This document shows positions 25,651-33,669 of a DNA stretch of 64,000 nt, piece by piece. The translations under genes were made by a program, and so were the position numbers. Each line of letters opens with the position of its first letter. Position 1 is the first letter of the stretch. The notes beneath the pieces are model-generated. The model was not told where the DNA came from, did not search any database, and was given only the letters and a program-made list of their open reading frames with translations. The stretch is from the NCBI GenBank assembly GCA_046328125.1, contig JAXLXF010000035.1, positions 11,054 to 75,053 on the forward strand, read 5' to 3'. The DNA is from JADZEM01 sp046328125. Its GTDB lineage: Bacteria; Chloroflexota; UBA6077; JACCZL01.

Positions 25651-25719
25651 CGGGTAGGCGGTAGGCGGTAGGCGGTAGGCAGACGTGATTCCGTCCTCTG
25701 CCTACCGCCTACCGCTTAC
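25651..25719. repeat. Heptamer-array inverted repeat (unit TAGGCGG)
   Basis: Four copies of TAGGCGG (25655-25681) are followed, after a 14-base loop, by the complementary units (GCCTACC, GCCTACC) up to 25719. It fills the gap between two convergent genes: it starts right after one stop codon, and the last bases overlap the TAA of the VOC gene (25716-25718). It could serve as a bidirectional terminator. Confidence 0.88.
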
Positions 25720-26111
25720 TTCGGGGGCGCCTGGATCAGCTCCAGCCGCACGTCGTCCGGGGCCTTGATGAAGGCGATCTGGCCGCCGTTCGCCATCTTG
25801 ATCGGGCCTTCCAGCTTCGTCGCGCCCAGCCCTTCGAGGCGGGCGATCTCGGCCTCGATGTCGTCCGTATCCAGGCCGAAATGCTCCAGGCCGTGATGCG
25901 GGTTGGCGTCGCCCGGCCCGAGCGTCTCGCCGGAGCGGGCGCCCGAGATGTTGACATTCAGACCGCCCTCGCTCACGCAGCGCACGAACCGGTCCCCGAA
26001 GACGCGGGTCTCGTCGCCGACGATCTTGAAGTTGAACGCCTTGACGTACCAATCGGCGGTCTTCTTCGGATCGGGCGACTTCAGGTGGATGTGGTTGATC
26101 TTGAATGGCAC
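25716..26111 (-). CDS. VOC family (glyoxalase/dioxygenase-like) protein
   Basis: A 131-residue single VOC module pair. The expected metal-ligand positions are seen: HIHLKSPD near the N-terminus, HFGLDTDD in the middle and LELIQ near the end, giving a His-His-Glu site. FHxK-type start MPFKINHIHL and the DPKKTADWYVKAFNFKIV helix are typical of glyoxalase-like enzymes. It would act on a small carbonyl or aromatic substrate; this is unknown. It is convergent with the secreted protein, with the heptamer repeat in between. Confidence 0.88.
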   Translation of the reverse strand: MPFKINHIHLKSPDPKKTADWYVKAFNFKIVGDETRVFGDRFVRCVSEGGLNVNISGARSGETLGPGDANPHHGLEHFGLDTDDIEAEIARLEGLGATKLEGPIKMANGGQIAFIKAPDDVRLELIQAPPK

Positions 26112-26574
26112 GATCGCTCTCCCAGTGGCGTGGTGGGCTCACCCCGGGTCAGCCGGCGTCTCTGACCGCCGGTCCGCCGAGGCCACGCCTGCCCGGAACG
26201 GTAGGTGATAGGGGACGAGGCGTCAAGCCACCGCCACTCACAGGGTGCCCGTCAGCTATCTGCATCGTGACCTGGCCGTGGGGTTGAAACCCGGTTGAAA
26301 TCCACGTCTACAGTCAGAGCGTCGCTCTGCGATCCAGGTGAGGTCGATGCCCGGCCATCCACTCCTCCGGCTCGGCACCCCGTCGCGTAGCGACGGTACG
26401 ATGGTAGACGTGGACTTCAGTCCACGGCTCGTACGGTGTGCAAGATCCGGCAGGGCACCCCGGCATCCAGGCCATGACGAGCTGGTCGCTGTGACGCGAG
26501 TCACAGACCGGCTGCCAGGCGAGCGATAGACTCCTTGGGCGATGATGACCGGCAATCCGTCCAGGAGGGGGGCG
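26112..26574. other. Gene-free interval with REP-like hairpins
   Basis: About 460 bp divergent between the VOC gene and the ABC binding-protein pseudogene. It contains the REP-like element at 26279-26430 and a strong Shine-Dalgarno (AGGAGGGG) before 26575. No further gene is seen. Confidence 0.5.
26279..26430. repeat. REP-like element pair with GGGTTGAAACCC core
   Basis: GGGGTTGAAACCC lies near 26280. TTGAAATCCACGTCTAC (26295-26311) is complementary, with two mismatches, to GTAGACGTGGACTTCAG (26404-26420). A small inner stem at CGTCGCGTAGCGACG lies between. This is the same family as 18023-18131. Confidence 0.75.
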
Positions 26575-27577
26575 ATGCGCGAGCGAATCACGCGGCGCCA
26601 GATGCTGACAGGTGGTCTCGCGCTGGCCGGCTTCGGGCTCGTCGCGGGCTGCGGTATGCGCATCTCGGGGCTCTCGTCGCCGAAGGTCGCTCGAATCGGC
26701 ATCCTCAACTTCAACCCGCCCGGCAGGGACGGCACGACCATAGACGACTTCATCGGCGGGCTCCACGATCTCGGCTGGATCAAAAGGCAGAATCTCACGA
26801 TCGAGATCCGCTACGGTGACAGCACCTACGAGCGGCTCGCAGGGCTGGCCGCCGAACTGGTGGCTCTCAAGCTCGACCTGATCTTCACGGGAATCGCGAG
26901 CGCCGTCGCACTCCTCACGAAAGCGACCAGCACGATCCCGATCGTCTTTGGCGGGATCGGCGACTCGACTGGTGGTGGATCGGTCCAGAGCCTCGCCCAT
27001 CCGGGCAAGAACGCCACCGGCACGGTCAGCCTGGTCGAAGGTCTGGCTCAGAAGCAGCTCGAGCTGCTCAAAGAATGTGTCCCTACCCTGTCGAGCGTGG
27101 CCGCGCTCCGACATCCGTCCGTAGCCGGTCAGCAGTGGCGAGACATCCAGGACGCAGCTGCTCAGTTCGGTCTCGTCTTCCACGAATGGAGCGCACCAGA
27201 CGTCCCCGGCATCGAGGCGGCCTTTGCCTCTCAAGGAGCGACCGGTCGATGGACTGGTCGTCATTTCGGGAGCCAGCCTGTTCGTGGAGCGCGAGCGGAT
27301 CGTCCGTCTGGGCGTGCAGCACCGGCTACCGACCATGTGCCCCTTCACGGAGTACGCAGACGCTGGCGGGCTCCTGGCTTACGCCGCGAATTCGCCCGAT
27401 CTCTGGCGGCGGGCCGCTACCCACGCCGACAAGATCCTCAGAGGCGCCAACCCCGGCGAGTTGCCCGTCGAGCGGCCGACCAAGATCGACTTCGTGGTCA
27501 ACCTGAAGACTGCCCAGGCAATCGGCCTGACGATTCCACAATCGACGCTGAGCCAGGCGACGCGCGTCATCCAGTAG
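26575..27577 (+). pseudogene. ABC transporter substrate-binding lipoprotein, frameshifted
   Basis: The two halves match the ABC binding proteins of the TrpX/COG2984 type. Frame 1 (26575 to about 27232) has a Tat-like RRQMLTGGLALAG, a lipobox (LVAGC), then KVARIGILNFNPPG and TSTIPIVFGGIGDSTGGG. The protein continues in the next frame from about 27226 to 27577 (KERPVDGLVVISGASLFVER through AQAIGLTIPQSTL), the usual C-terminal end. One extra base around GCCTCTCAAGG (27230-27236) explains the switch; frame 1 itself reads on as nonsense to 27684. This is a disrupted gene or a sequencing error. The ATG at 26575 has AGGAGGGG upstream. In its intact form it would bind a ligand for an importer, but no permease or ATPase is nearby. 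Confidence 0.85.
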
Positions 27578-27643
27578 CACCCCCCGTCCTGGCCTCTCTC
27601 TGTGTGCGGTGTACGGCTTTTGCACACCATCCGCTGCCGAATC

Positions 27644-27668
27644 CGCCATCTGACCGATGGCGCCTTTT
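27644..27668 (+). terminator. Terminator-like hairpin
   Basis: CGCCATC (27644-27650) pairs with GATGGCG (27656-27662) and is followed by CCTTTTCC. It lies downstream of the ABC binding-protein gene. Confidence 0.6.
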
Positions 27669-27749
27669 CCGGTGCTGCCGTTGAAATCTGCAGAGAGACC
27701 AGCCGGGCTGGCGGCTTTCTAACCCATCTCATGGTTCCTGGAGGAGACC

Positions 27750-28022
27750 GTGCCGCAGATTGACGCCGCCACGGACGGCAACGTCGCCGAGGCAACTCAG
27801 GTTTCGGCAACCCCGGACGGCGTCAGCACGCACGCCCGGTCGATAGTCGAGCACGCACGCGGCGTCATGGCGACCGCCGAGGAGCTGCAGTCGCTCGTCG
27901 CACGGTTCCGCTTCGAGCACCCGGCCGAGGCCGCACACGCAGCCGAGGCATCAACGGACATCGCCGTCACGCCACGCCGACCACGGACGACCGCCCCTGA
28001 CGGAGAAGCGAGGAGCGAGTAG
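27750..28022 (+). CDS. Short protein resembling the C-terminal tail of a chemoreceptor
   Basis: A 90-residue protein with a good ribosome-binding site (GGAGGAG about 10 bases before GTG 27750). The segment MATAEELQSLVARFRF resembles the end of methyl-accepting chemotaxis proteins, where a similar AEEL-x-x-LV-x-RF pattern closes the signalling helix. No signalling domain precedes it, so it may be a relic, or a small helical protein that only looks similar. The last residues (GEARSE) and the stop codon are encoded by the start of the heptamer repeat at 28003. Function unknown. Confidence 0.5.
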   Translation: MPQIDAATDGNVAEATQVSATPDGVSTHARSIVEHARGVMATAEELQSLVARFRFEHPAEAAHAAEASTDIAVTPRRPRTTAPDGEARSE

Positions 28023-28101
28023 CGAGTGGGGAGCGGATCTCTCGCCCCTCGCCACTCGCTACTTGCTACTCACCCCTCGTTACTCGCTTCTCGCTTCCCG
28101 G
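28003..28101. repeat. Heptamer-array inverted repeat (unit AGCGAGT)
   Basis: The left arm (28003-28034) has AGCGAGG, AGCGAGT, AGCGAGT units. The right arm (28050-28098) has CCACTCGCTACTTGCTACT and further complementary units. The left arm encodes the end and stop of the preceding ORF. The same unit occurs between mreC and mreD (57867-57882). Confidence 0.82.
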
Positions 28102-28171
28102 GGTACACTGCGTCAGCAGCATCCCTGTGACGTACCGTCCGGTCGCCCCGGCCGGCGAGGAGCGAGTAACG

Positions 28172-29806
28172 ATGACGACGACGACCAGGCCCACCGTGAC
28201 CACCGATCTCCTGGGACTCCCCTACACCTCGCGGCGCAGTCCCGTGATGGCGGTCAACGGGGTCGTCGCGACGAGCCAGCCGCTCGCCGCGCAAGCCGGT
28301 CTCTCGATGCTCCAGCAGGGCGGCAGCGCGGTGGACGCGGCTATCGCCACCGGCATCGCCCTGACCGTCGTCGAGCCGACCTCCAACGGCATCGGCGGGG
28401 ACGTCTTCTCACTCGTCTGGGACGGCGGCAAGCTGCACGGCATCAACGGCTCCGGTCGCGCACCAGCCGCCACCACCGCCGCCGCCATCCGCGCGGACGG
28501 CTACAGCACGATGCCGACTCGCGGCTGGTGGCCGGTGACCGTGCCGGGCGCTCCAGCAGCCTGGGCGGACCTGCACGCGAAGTTCGGGAAGCTGCCGTTC
28601 GAGAAGCTGTTCGAGCCGGCCATCGCCTACGCCCGCCGAGGCTACTTCGTCTCGCCGGTCATCAGCCGCCTCTGGGCGAGCGCCGCCGACAACACGTACG
28701 GGTCGCTGCCCGGCGAGGTCTTCGAGCCGTGGCGCGCCACGTTTATGCCGGGCGGTCGGCCGCCGGCAGCTGGCGAGCGCTGGAGCAGCGAGGGCCACGC
28801 CTCGACCCTGGAGAAGATCGCCGCCAGCGGCTCGCGCGAATTCTACGAGGGCAGCCTCGCCCGTGAGATCGCGGCGTTCGCGGCCCGCACCGGCGGCCCG
28901 ATGACGGTGGCCGACCTCGCCTCCCACACCAGCACCTGGGTCGAGCCGATCCGCACCACCTACCGTGGCTACGAGGTCGCCGAGATCCCGCCGAACGGCC
29001 AGGGCATCGCCACGCTGATCGGCCTGAACATCGTGGAGGGCTTCGACATCCCGTCGATGGCGCGCGACTCGGTCGAGGCGTACCACCTTCAGCTGGAGGC
29101 GCTCAAGCTGAGCCTGACCGATGCGATGGCGTATGTCGCGGACATGGACCACGTCGAGGTGCCTGTCACCGGCCTGCTGGACAAGGAGTACGCCTCGCAG
29201 CGGCAAGCCTTGATCGGCAAGCAGGCGATCCGCCCCACGGCCGGCAAGCCAAAGACCGGCGGCACCATCTACCTGTGCGCCGCCGACGCAGACGGCATGA
29301 TGGTGAGCTACATCCAGTCCAACTACCAGGGGTTCGGCTCCGGCGTGGTGGTGCCGGGCACCGGTATCTCGCTCCACAACCGGGGCTACGGCTTCAACCT
29401 GGAAGACGGCCACCCGAATCAAGTCGCCCCGCGCAAGCGCCCGTTCCACACCATCATCCCCGGCTTCCTGCTCCGCGAGGGCCAGGCGGTCGGGCCGTTC
29501 GGCGTGATGGGCGGCTTCATGCAGGCGCAGGGTCACATGCAGATGGTGATCAACACCGTGGACTACGGCATGAACCCGCAGGCCTCGCTGGACGCGCCGC
29601 GCTGGCGCTGGGACGGCGACATGTCCGTGGTGATCGAGCCGACCGCCGATCCTGCCATCGCGGATGGCCTCCGCGCACGCGGCCACGACGTCACGGTCGC
29701 CCAGGACGGCGGCTTCGGGCGTGGCCAGATCATCTGGAAGCTGCCGGGCGGCGGCTACGTCGCCGGCAGCGACAAGCGCGCCGATGGCTGCGCGGTGGCG
29801 TACTAA
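28172..29806 (+). CDS. Gamma-glutamyltransferase family protein (Ntn hydrolase)
   Basis: A 544-residue protein of the GGT/cephalosporin acylase family, synthesised as a precursor that cleaves itself before a catalytic Thr. The likely processing site is in KTGGTIYLCAADADG (Thr365), giving a roughly 39-kDa large and 19-kDa small subunit. Other family motifs are ATSQPLAAQAG, GGSAVDAAIATGIALTVVEPTSNGIGGD and NYQGFGSGVVVPGTG. No signal peptide is visible, so it is probably cytoplasmic and may act as an amidohydrolase rather than on glutathione. The ATG at 28172 is preceded by GAGGAGCGAGTAACG; an in-frame ATG at 28127 has no site. The stop abuts the repeat at 29807. Confidence 0.92.
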   Translation: MTTTTRPTVTTDLLGLPYTSRRSPVMAVNGVVATSQPLAAQAGLSMLQQGGSAVDAAIATGIALTVVEPTSNGIGGDVFSLVWDGGKLHGINGSGRAPAATTAAAIRADGYSTMPTRGWWPVTVPGAPAAWADLHAKFGKLPFEKLFEPAIAYARRGYFVSPVISRLWASAADNTYGSLPGEVFEPWRATFMPGGRPPAAGERWSSEGHASTLEKIAASGSREFYEGSLAREIAAFAARTGGPMTVADLASHTSTWVEPIRTTYRGYEVAEIPPNGQGIATLIGLNIVEGFDIPSMARDSVEAYHLQLEALKLSLTDAMAYVADMDHVEVPVTGLLDKEYASQRQALIGKQAIRPTAGKPKTGGTIYLCAADADGMMVSYIQSNYQGFGSGVVVPGTGISLHNRGYGFNLEDGHPNQVAPRKRPFHTIIPGFLLREGQAVGPFGVMGGFMQAQGHMQMVINTVDYGMNPQASLDAPRWRWDGDMSVVIEPTADPAIADGLRARGHDVTVAQDGGFGRGQIIWKLPGGGYVAGSDKRADGCAVAY

Positions 29807-29895
29807 CCGAGCAGACGAGTGCCGAGCAGATCGGCGGACGAGTACGTGGTGACGGACCGCTCCCGACTCGTCTGCTAACGTCTCATCTGCTCGTG
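29807..29895. repeat. Inverted repeat element after the GGT gene
   Basis: AGCAGACGAG (29810-29819) pairs with CTCGTCTGCT (29867-29876), and CGAGCAGAT (29823-29831) pairs with ATCTGCTCG (29885-29893). The arms contain two CGAGCAGA units about 15 bp apart. It starts directly after the GGT stop and ends just before the Shine-Dalgarno of the aldolase. Confidence 0.78.
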
Positions 29896-29909
29896 AGAAG
29901 GGGGTCACA

Positions 29910-30659
29910 ATGATCGAGAACACGATTCTGAAGAAGAATCGGCAGGGCCTCAAGGCGCTGGTGCTGGCGCTGACCTGGCCGTCCGTCGAGGCCATCGAGC
30001 TGGCAGCGAGAGTCGGCTTTGACGCCGTCAACCTGGACGGCGAGCACGGGGCGTTCACCTCTGACACCGTCGAGCAGATCGTGCGGGTGGCGCACGGCTA
30101 CGGCATGTCCGTCACGGCGCGCGTGCCCAGCTCCGATCCGTGGCAGATCAACCTCTGGCTGGATCGTGGGTTGCAGGGCATCCTCGGGCCGCACATCGAG
30201 ACCGGCGCGCAGGCCCAGGCCCTCGCCGACGCCTGCCTCTTCCCGCCAGACGGAAAGCGCTCCTGGGGCGGCGGTCGCGGCACCCTCTACAACGAGGACC
30301 ACGAGCTCAACGCCCGCCACGGCGGCAAGCTCGCGTTCGCCCAGTGGGCCAACGCCAACATGATCGTCAGCGCCCAGATGGAGTCCAAGCTGGCGTACGA
30401 CAACCTGGACGAGATCCTGGCGGTCAAGGGCCTGACCTACCTGGCTGGCGGCCCGAACGACTTCGCGGCCTCGCTCGGCTTCCCCGGCCAGCCGGACCAC
30501 CCGGAGCGGCAGCGCCTGACCGCCGACGCCGAGGCTCGTGCCCGCAAGGCCGGCAAGAAGGCCGGCGGCGACATGTCGGTGACGTTCTCGCTCCAGGAGC
30601 TCCTCCTGAGCGCCGGCCGCGAGTTCGTGGAGCGGCACAAGAACGACAAGGCCGAGTAA
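29910..30659 (+). CDS. HpcH/HpaI aldolase family protein (second copy)
   Basis: A 249-residue paralogue of the aldolase at 11900. It keeps the active-site elements FDAVNLDGEHGAF (Asp...Glu-His base), VTARVPS (Arg), the metal-binding pair in SAQMESKLAYDNL and LAGGPNDFAASLGFPG. It should cleave or form a 2-keto-3-deoxy acid with pyruvate; the substrate is unknown. The ATG at 29910 has AAGGGGG about 8 bases upstream. It follows GGT in the same direction, separated by the inverted repeat. Its basic C-terminal helix (ERHKNDKAE) is unremarkable. Confidence 0.9.
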   Translation: MIENTILKKNRQGLKALVLALTWPSVEAIELAARVGFDAVNLDGEHGAFTSDTVEQIVRVAHGYGMSVTARVPSSDPWQINLWLDRGLQGILGPHIETGAQAQALADACLFPPDGKRSWGGGRGTLYNEDHELNARHGGKLAFAQWANANMIVSAQMESKLAYDNLDEILAVKGLTYLAGGPNDFAASLGFPGQPDHPERQRLTADAEARARKAGKKAGGDMSVTFSLQELLLSAGREFVERHKNDKAE

Positions 30660-30665
30660 CGAGAC

Positions 30666-30771
30666 GGGGAAGCCCCACCCCCAACCCCTCCCCACTGCGG
30701 TGGAGAGGGGCGGACACTGACCTGCTCCCCCTCTCCATCGCAATGGGGAGGGGGCTGGGGGTGGGGCTTCC
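30666..30771. repeat. C/G-rich palindromic element (family of the fmt insertion)
   Basis: A 106-bp element between convergent genes, opening with GGGGAAGCCCCACCCCC and closing with GGGGGTGGGGCTTCC. It contains two inner hairpins (CCCCACTGCGGTGGAGAGGGG and CCCCCTCTCCATCGCAATGG). It is closely similar over its length to 61504-61610, inside fmt. Confidence 0.9.
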
Positions 30772-30778
30772 GATCGGC

Positions 30779-31477
30779 TCAGTTGTCGTTGTCGTTGCCG
30801 GTCTTCGTCGGCGTGGGCGTCTTGGTGAACAGCTGCTGCCGTACCAGGATCTCGATCTTCTTACACGGGATCGTCGAGTCCACGTAGAACGTGTACTCGT
30901 GACGTCCGGGCCAGGTCAGCTGGACCGACCATTCCCAGACGTAGCCGAGCTGGCCGGGCCGCTCACGGATAAACGTCGCCTTCTCGGTTCCGGCGACCCG
31001 TCCGTAGGTGTGCGGGCGAGATGACGTGACCACGATGATCAGCTCGTTGGGGGCGCGCGGCGATTCTGGCACGTAGGTGATCTGCTCGTCGCCCCAGCAT
31101 GGATCGCTCACGCCGGTGTACGGCTGCGGCGAGGGAGATGCTGGCGCGGCCGGCGGCGCCGGTGCTGTCGGCGGCACCGGGGGCGGCACGGCTGTCGTCG
31201 GCGTTGGCGTCTCAACCGGCGGCGGGATCATGCTCGGGTCGAGCGTGGACGTCGGCGTCGGGGTGCCGTCCACCTGATAGATGCCCGGCGCCAGATCCAC
31301 GCTCCCCGCCTGCGCACCTGGCACGCCCGGCAGACCGGCGAGCGGCGCCCAGAGACTCGGCACTCCCGAGACCCAGGCCAGCGCCAGCAGCAATGTCAGC
31401 CGCGTGAGCATCGGCAGGCGGGACCGCACCTGACGGACCCAGGACAGCCGCCGCCAGCGCGTCGGATTCGTCATCAT
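30779..31477 (-). CDS. Secreted or anchored Pro-rich protein of unknown function
   Basis: A 232-residue protein. A basic N-terminus leads into one hydrophobic segment (LTRLTLLLALAWVSGVPSL, about residues 25-43), a signal peptide or anchor. A low-complexity Pro/Thr/Ala linker follows (about residues 70-115, ETPTPTTAVPPPVPP). A C-terminal globular part (about 117-215) has two cysteines (DPCWGDEQ, STIPCKK) and a beta-rich Ig-like pattern (YVWEWSVQLTWPGRHEYTFYV). It ends in TKTPTPTKTGNDNDN. No family is recognised. It is probably extracytoplasmic, with the linker spanning the wall. Confidence 0.72.
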   Translation of the reverse strand: MMTNPTRWRRLSWVRQVRSRLPMLTRLTLLLALAWVSGVPSLWAPLAGLPGVPGAQAGSVDLAPGIYQVDGTPTPTSTLDPSMIPPPVETPTPTTAVPPPVPPTAPAPPAAPASPSPQPYTGVSDPCWGDEQITYVPESPRAPNELIIVVTSSRPHTYGRVAGTEKATFIRERPGQLGYVWEWSVQLTWPGRHEYTFYVDSTIPCKKIEILVRQQLFTKTPTPTKTGNDNDN

Positions 31478-31593
31478 TGGCGCCCATCATACGCGATCTT
31501 GCCCACGAGATAGTCACAACGTGGCTGACATCTTCCGTTCAACTGCTGGAGTGCGGCCATAGTGGGCCAGAGCGGGCACTCGGCGCGTGGTCG

Positions 31594-32640
31594 CTACACG
31601 TTCAGGCGGTAGAAGCGCGCCGCCGTCCCTCGGAACAGGTCCGCCTTCTCCGCGTCGCTCAGGCCACGGGTCAGCACCTTGCAAGCGTTCCAGTACGCCG
31701 CGTACGGGTACGCTCCCTTGTCCACCGGGAAGTTGCTCTCGAACATGCAGCGGGCAGTCCCGAACAGCTCGACGCAGGTCTCCACGTACGGGCGGAAGAC
31801 AGCCGCCAGCGCCTCTGATGACGGCGGCGTCGGCTGCTCGTGGAAGCGGTTGCCGTACCGTCCCATCCCCATGCCGCCGAGCTTGACGTGGACGTTCTGG
31901 CACCCGGCCAGCTCCCGCATCGAGGCGGACCACGTGGCGAAGATCTCGTCGCGGCGGCCGGCGTACGGCCCCACGCCGAGCGGCGCCCCGATGTGGTTCA
32001 GCACGATCTGCGTCTCGGGGAACGCGCGCGCCACGGCGGTCAGCTCCGGCAGCTGCGGATGGTATAGCCAGGCGTCGTACGAGAGGCCAAGCGGCGCCAG
32101 CTGCGCGAAGCCCGCTCGGTAGGCCGGGTTCTCCAGCATGTGCTCCGATGTCGTGGACGAGACCGGGACCGACGCGTCCCAGGCCACCGCGTGCCTGATC
32201 CCCCGAAATCGGCCGCCCGCCACCCGGATGTGCGCCTCCAGCACCTCGCGGACCGCCTCCCCGAGCGTCAGATCGGCTGTCCCGACGATCCCCGCGCAAA
32301 TCTGGGTCGGGCCGTAGTTGCCGCTGGCGCTCATCGCCGCGATGCCGTTCACGAACTCGGTCTCGCCGACCGGCGCCATCGCCTCTGGCCCAGACGCCCG
32401 GTGCATCGACCAGCACTGCAAGAAGACCGTCGCGATGATGGTGTGGCCGCTGTTCAGGTCGGCCAGCAGCTCGTCCAGGAGGTACCGCGTGTCCCAGTCC
32501 GGGACGTCCCAGAGGTGATGGTGCGGATCGACGATGGGCAGCTCCGGCTCGAGGATCTCCTCCTGCCAGCGGTCCAGCCACGCCTGCTGGATCGGCGGGT
32601 CCATCCGGTGCCGAATCGCCGGTGCCTCTGATGCACTCAT
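31594..32640 (-). CDS. Amidohydrolase family protein (COG3618-like TIM barrel)
   Basis: A 348-residue metal-dependent hydrolase of the amidohydrolase 2 superfamily. Features: VDPHHHLWDV near the N-terminus (the HxHxxW-like metal motif), RGIRHAVAWD, QIVLNHIGAPLG, NVHVKLGGMG and the C-terminal FESNFPVDKGAYPY with the catalytic Asp. Such enzymes hydrolyse lactones or decarboxylate aromatic acids. ATG 32640 (or the adjacent ATG 32643) follows GGGAGAC; the frame extends upstream through the C/G-rich repeat without homology. It lies downstream of the LLM oxidoreductase in the same direction and may share its transcript. Confidence 0.87.
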   Translation of the reverse strand: MSASEAPAIRHRMDPPIQQAWLDRWQEEILEPELPIVDPHHHLWDVPDWDTRYLLDELLADLNSGHTIIATVFLQCWSMHRASGPEAMAPVGETEFVNGIAAMSASGNYGPTQICAGIVGTADLTLGEAVREVLEAHIRVAGGRFRGIRHAVAWDASVPVSSTTSEHMLENPAYRAGFAQLAPLGLSYDAWLYHPQLPELTAVARAFPETQIVLNHIGAPLGVGPYAGRRDEIFATWSASMRELAGCQNVHVKLGGMGMGRYGNRFHEQPTPPSSEALAAVFRPYVETCVELFGTARCMFESNFPVDKGAYPYAAYWNACKVLTRGLSDAEKADLFRGTAARFYRLNV

Positions 32641-32659
32641 CATGTCTCCCACGCGCGAT

Positions 32660-32716
32660 TGCTCCCCCTCTCCTGTCCCGTGGCAGGGACAGGAGAGGGG
32701 CTGGGGGGTGAGGGCT
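32660..32716. repeat. Short C/G-rich palindromic element
   Basis: CCCCTCTCCTGTCCC (32664-32678) pairs perfectly with GGGACAGGAGAGGGG (32686-32700). CTGGGGGGTGAGGGC follows. It sits in the gap between the LLM and amidohydrolase genes and is related in style and word content to 30666-30771. Confidence 0.85.
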
Positions 32717-32722
32717 ACTCGC

Positions 32723-33595
32723 TCAGGCGTCGAAGATCTTGCGGGCCTCACGCAGCCGCTCGATGTGCGCGTCCGCCCCGACCAGCCCGCCGCCAGACGT
32801 CCCCACCGAGATGTGGCTCGCGCCCAGCCGCTTCCAGGTCTGGTAGGTGGCGCGCCAATCGTCGGGCGTGCCCGTGCCGGCGCTGATCCGCGCCTCGATC
32901 CCGAACGAGGACGGCTCGCGCCCGTACTCGCGCAGCCAGCCGTGGACCTTCTCCACCGTCTCGTCCCAGCTGTTGGTACCCGGGATGAACCCGAGCGGCA
33001 TGTAGCCGTCCGCGATCCTGGTGGCCCGCTTGATCGCCGCCTCGGCGTTCGCCCCGATCCAGATCGGGATCGGACGCTGGACCGGCAGCGGGCAGATCGC
33101 GGCGGTGTTGATCGTGTGGAACTGCCCCTGGTACGTCAACGACGGCTCGCACCAGAGCTTCCGCATCAGGTCGACCTGCTCCTCGAACCGACGCGCCCGG
33201 TTCTTGAAGTCCATCCCGAGCCCCTCGAACTCGACCTGATTCCAGCCGATCCCCACGCCCAGGCGGAACCGCCCGTTCGTCATCAAATCCAGCTCGGCGG
33301 CCTGCTTCGCGACCAGCACGGCCTGGCGCTGCGGCAGGATGATCACGTTCGGCATGAACCCGAGCTTCGGGCAGAGCGCCGCCAGGTACCCGAACAATAC
33401 CATCGGCTCGTGGATCACCGTGTCGTGGCGGTACGGGCGGTTCCAGCCAGGGTAGCCGGCCGGGTCGGCGCCGAGGACGTGGTCCGCCGTGACCAGATGC
33501 TCGAACCCGAGATCCTGCGCCGCCTCGGCGTAGGCGCGCACGCCGCCCAGGTCTGCCCCGACCTCGTACTGCGGAAAGACGACCCCAATCTGCAT
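32723..33595 (-). CDS. LLM class (luciferase-like) F420/FMN-dependent oxidoreductase
   Basis: A 290-residue TIM-barrel oxidoreductase of the luciferase-like monooxygenase superfamily, probably F420-dependent as in Actinobacteria and Chloroflexota. It has MQIGVVFPQYEVG, GFEHLVTADHVLG, KLGFMPNVIILPQR, GVGIGWNQVEFEGLGMDF and PIWIGANAEAAIKRA, the usual family signatures, with the conserved GVGIGWN segment near the cofactor site. The ATG at 33595 follows AAGGAGCC at the right distance, and homology starts there. The substrate is unknown; the neighbouring amidohydrolase suggests a catabolic pair. Confidence 0.9.
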   Translation of the reverse strand: MQIGVVFPQYEVGADLGGVRAYAEAAQDLGFEHLVTADHVLGADPAGYPGWNRPYRHDTVIHEPMVLFGYLAALCPKLGFMPNVIILPQRQAVLVAKQAAELDLMTNGRFRLGVGIGWNQVEFEGLGMDFKNRARRFEEQVDLMRKLWCEPSLTYQGQFHTINTAAICPLPVQRPIPIWIGANAEAAIKRATRIADGYMPLGFIPGTNSWDETVEKVHGWLREYGREPSSFGIEARISAGTGTPDDWRATYQTWKRLGASHISVGTSGGGLVGADAHIERLREARKIFDA

Positions 33596-33669
33596 CGACG
33601 GCTCCTTCAGCGATCGCACGCTCTGGGGAGCAAGGATAGCCCAGGGGGCAGGTCAAGGGGAGGGCTGGC

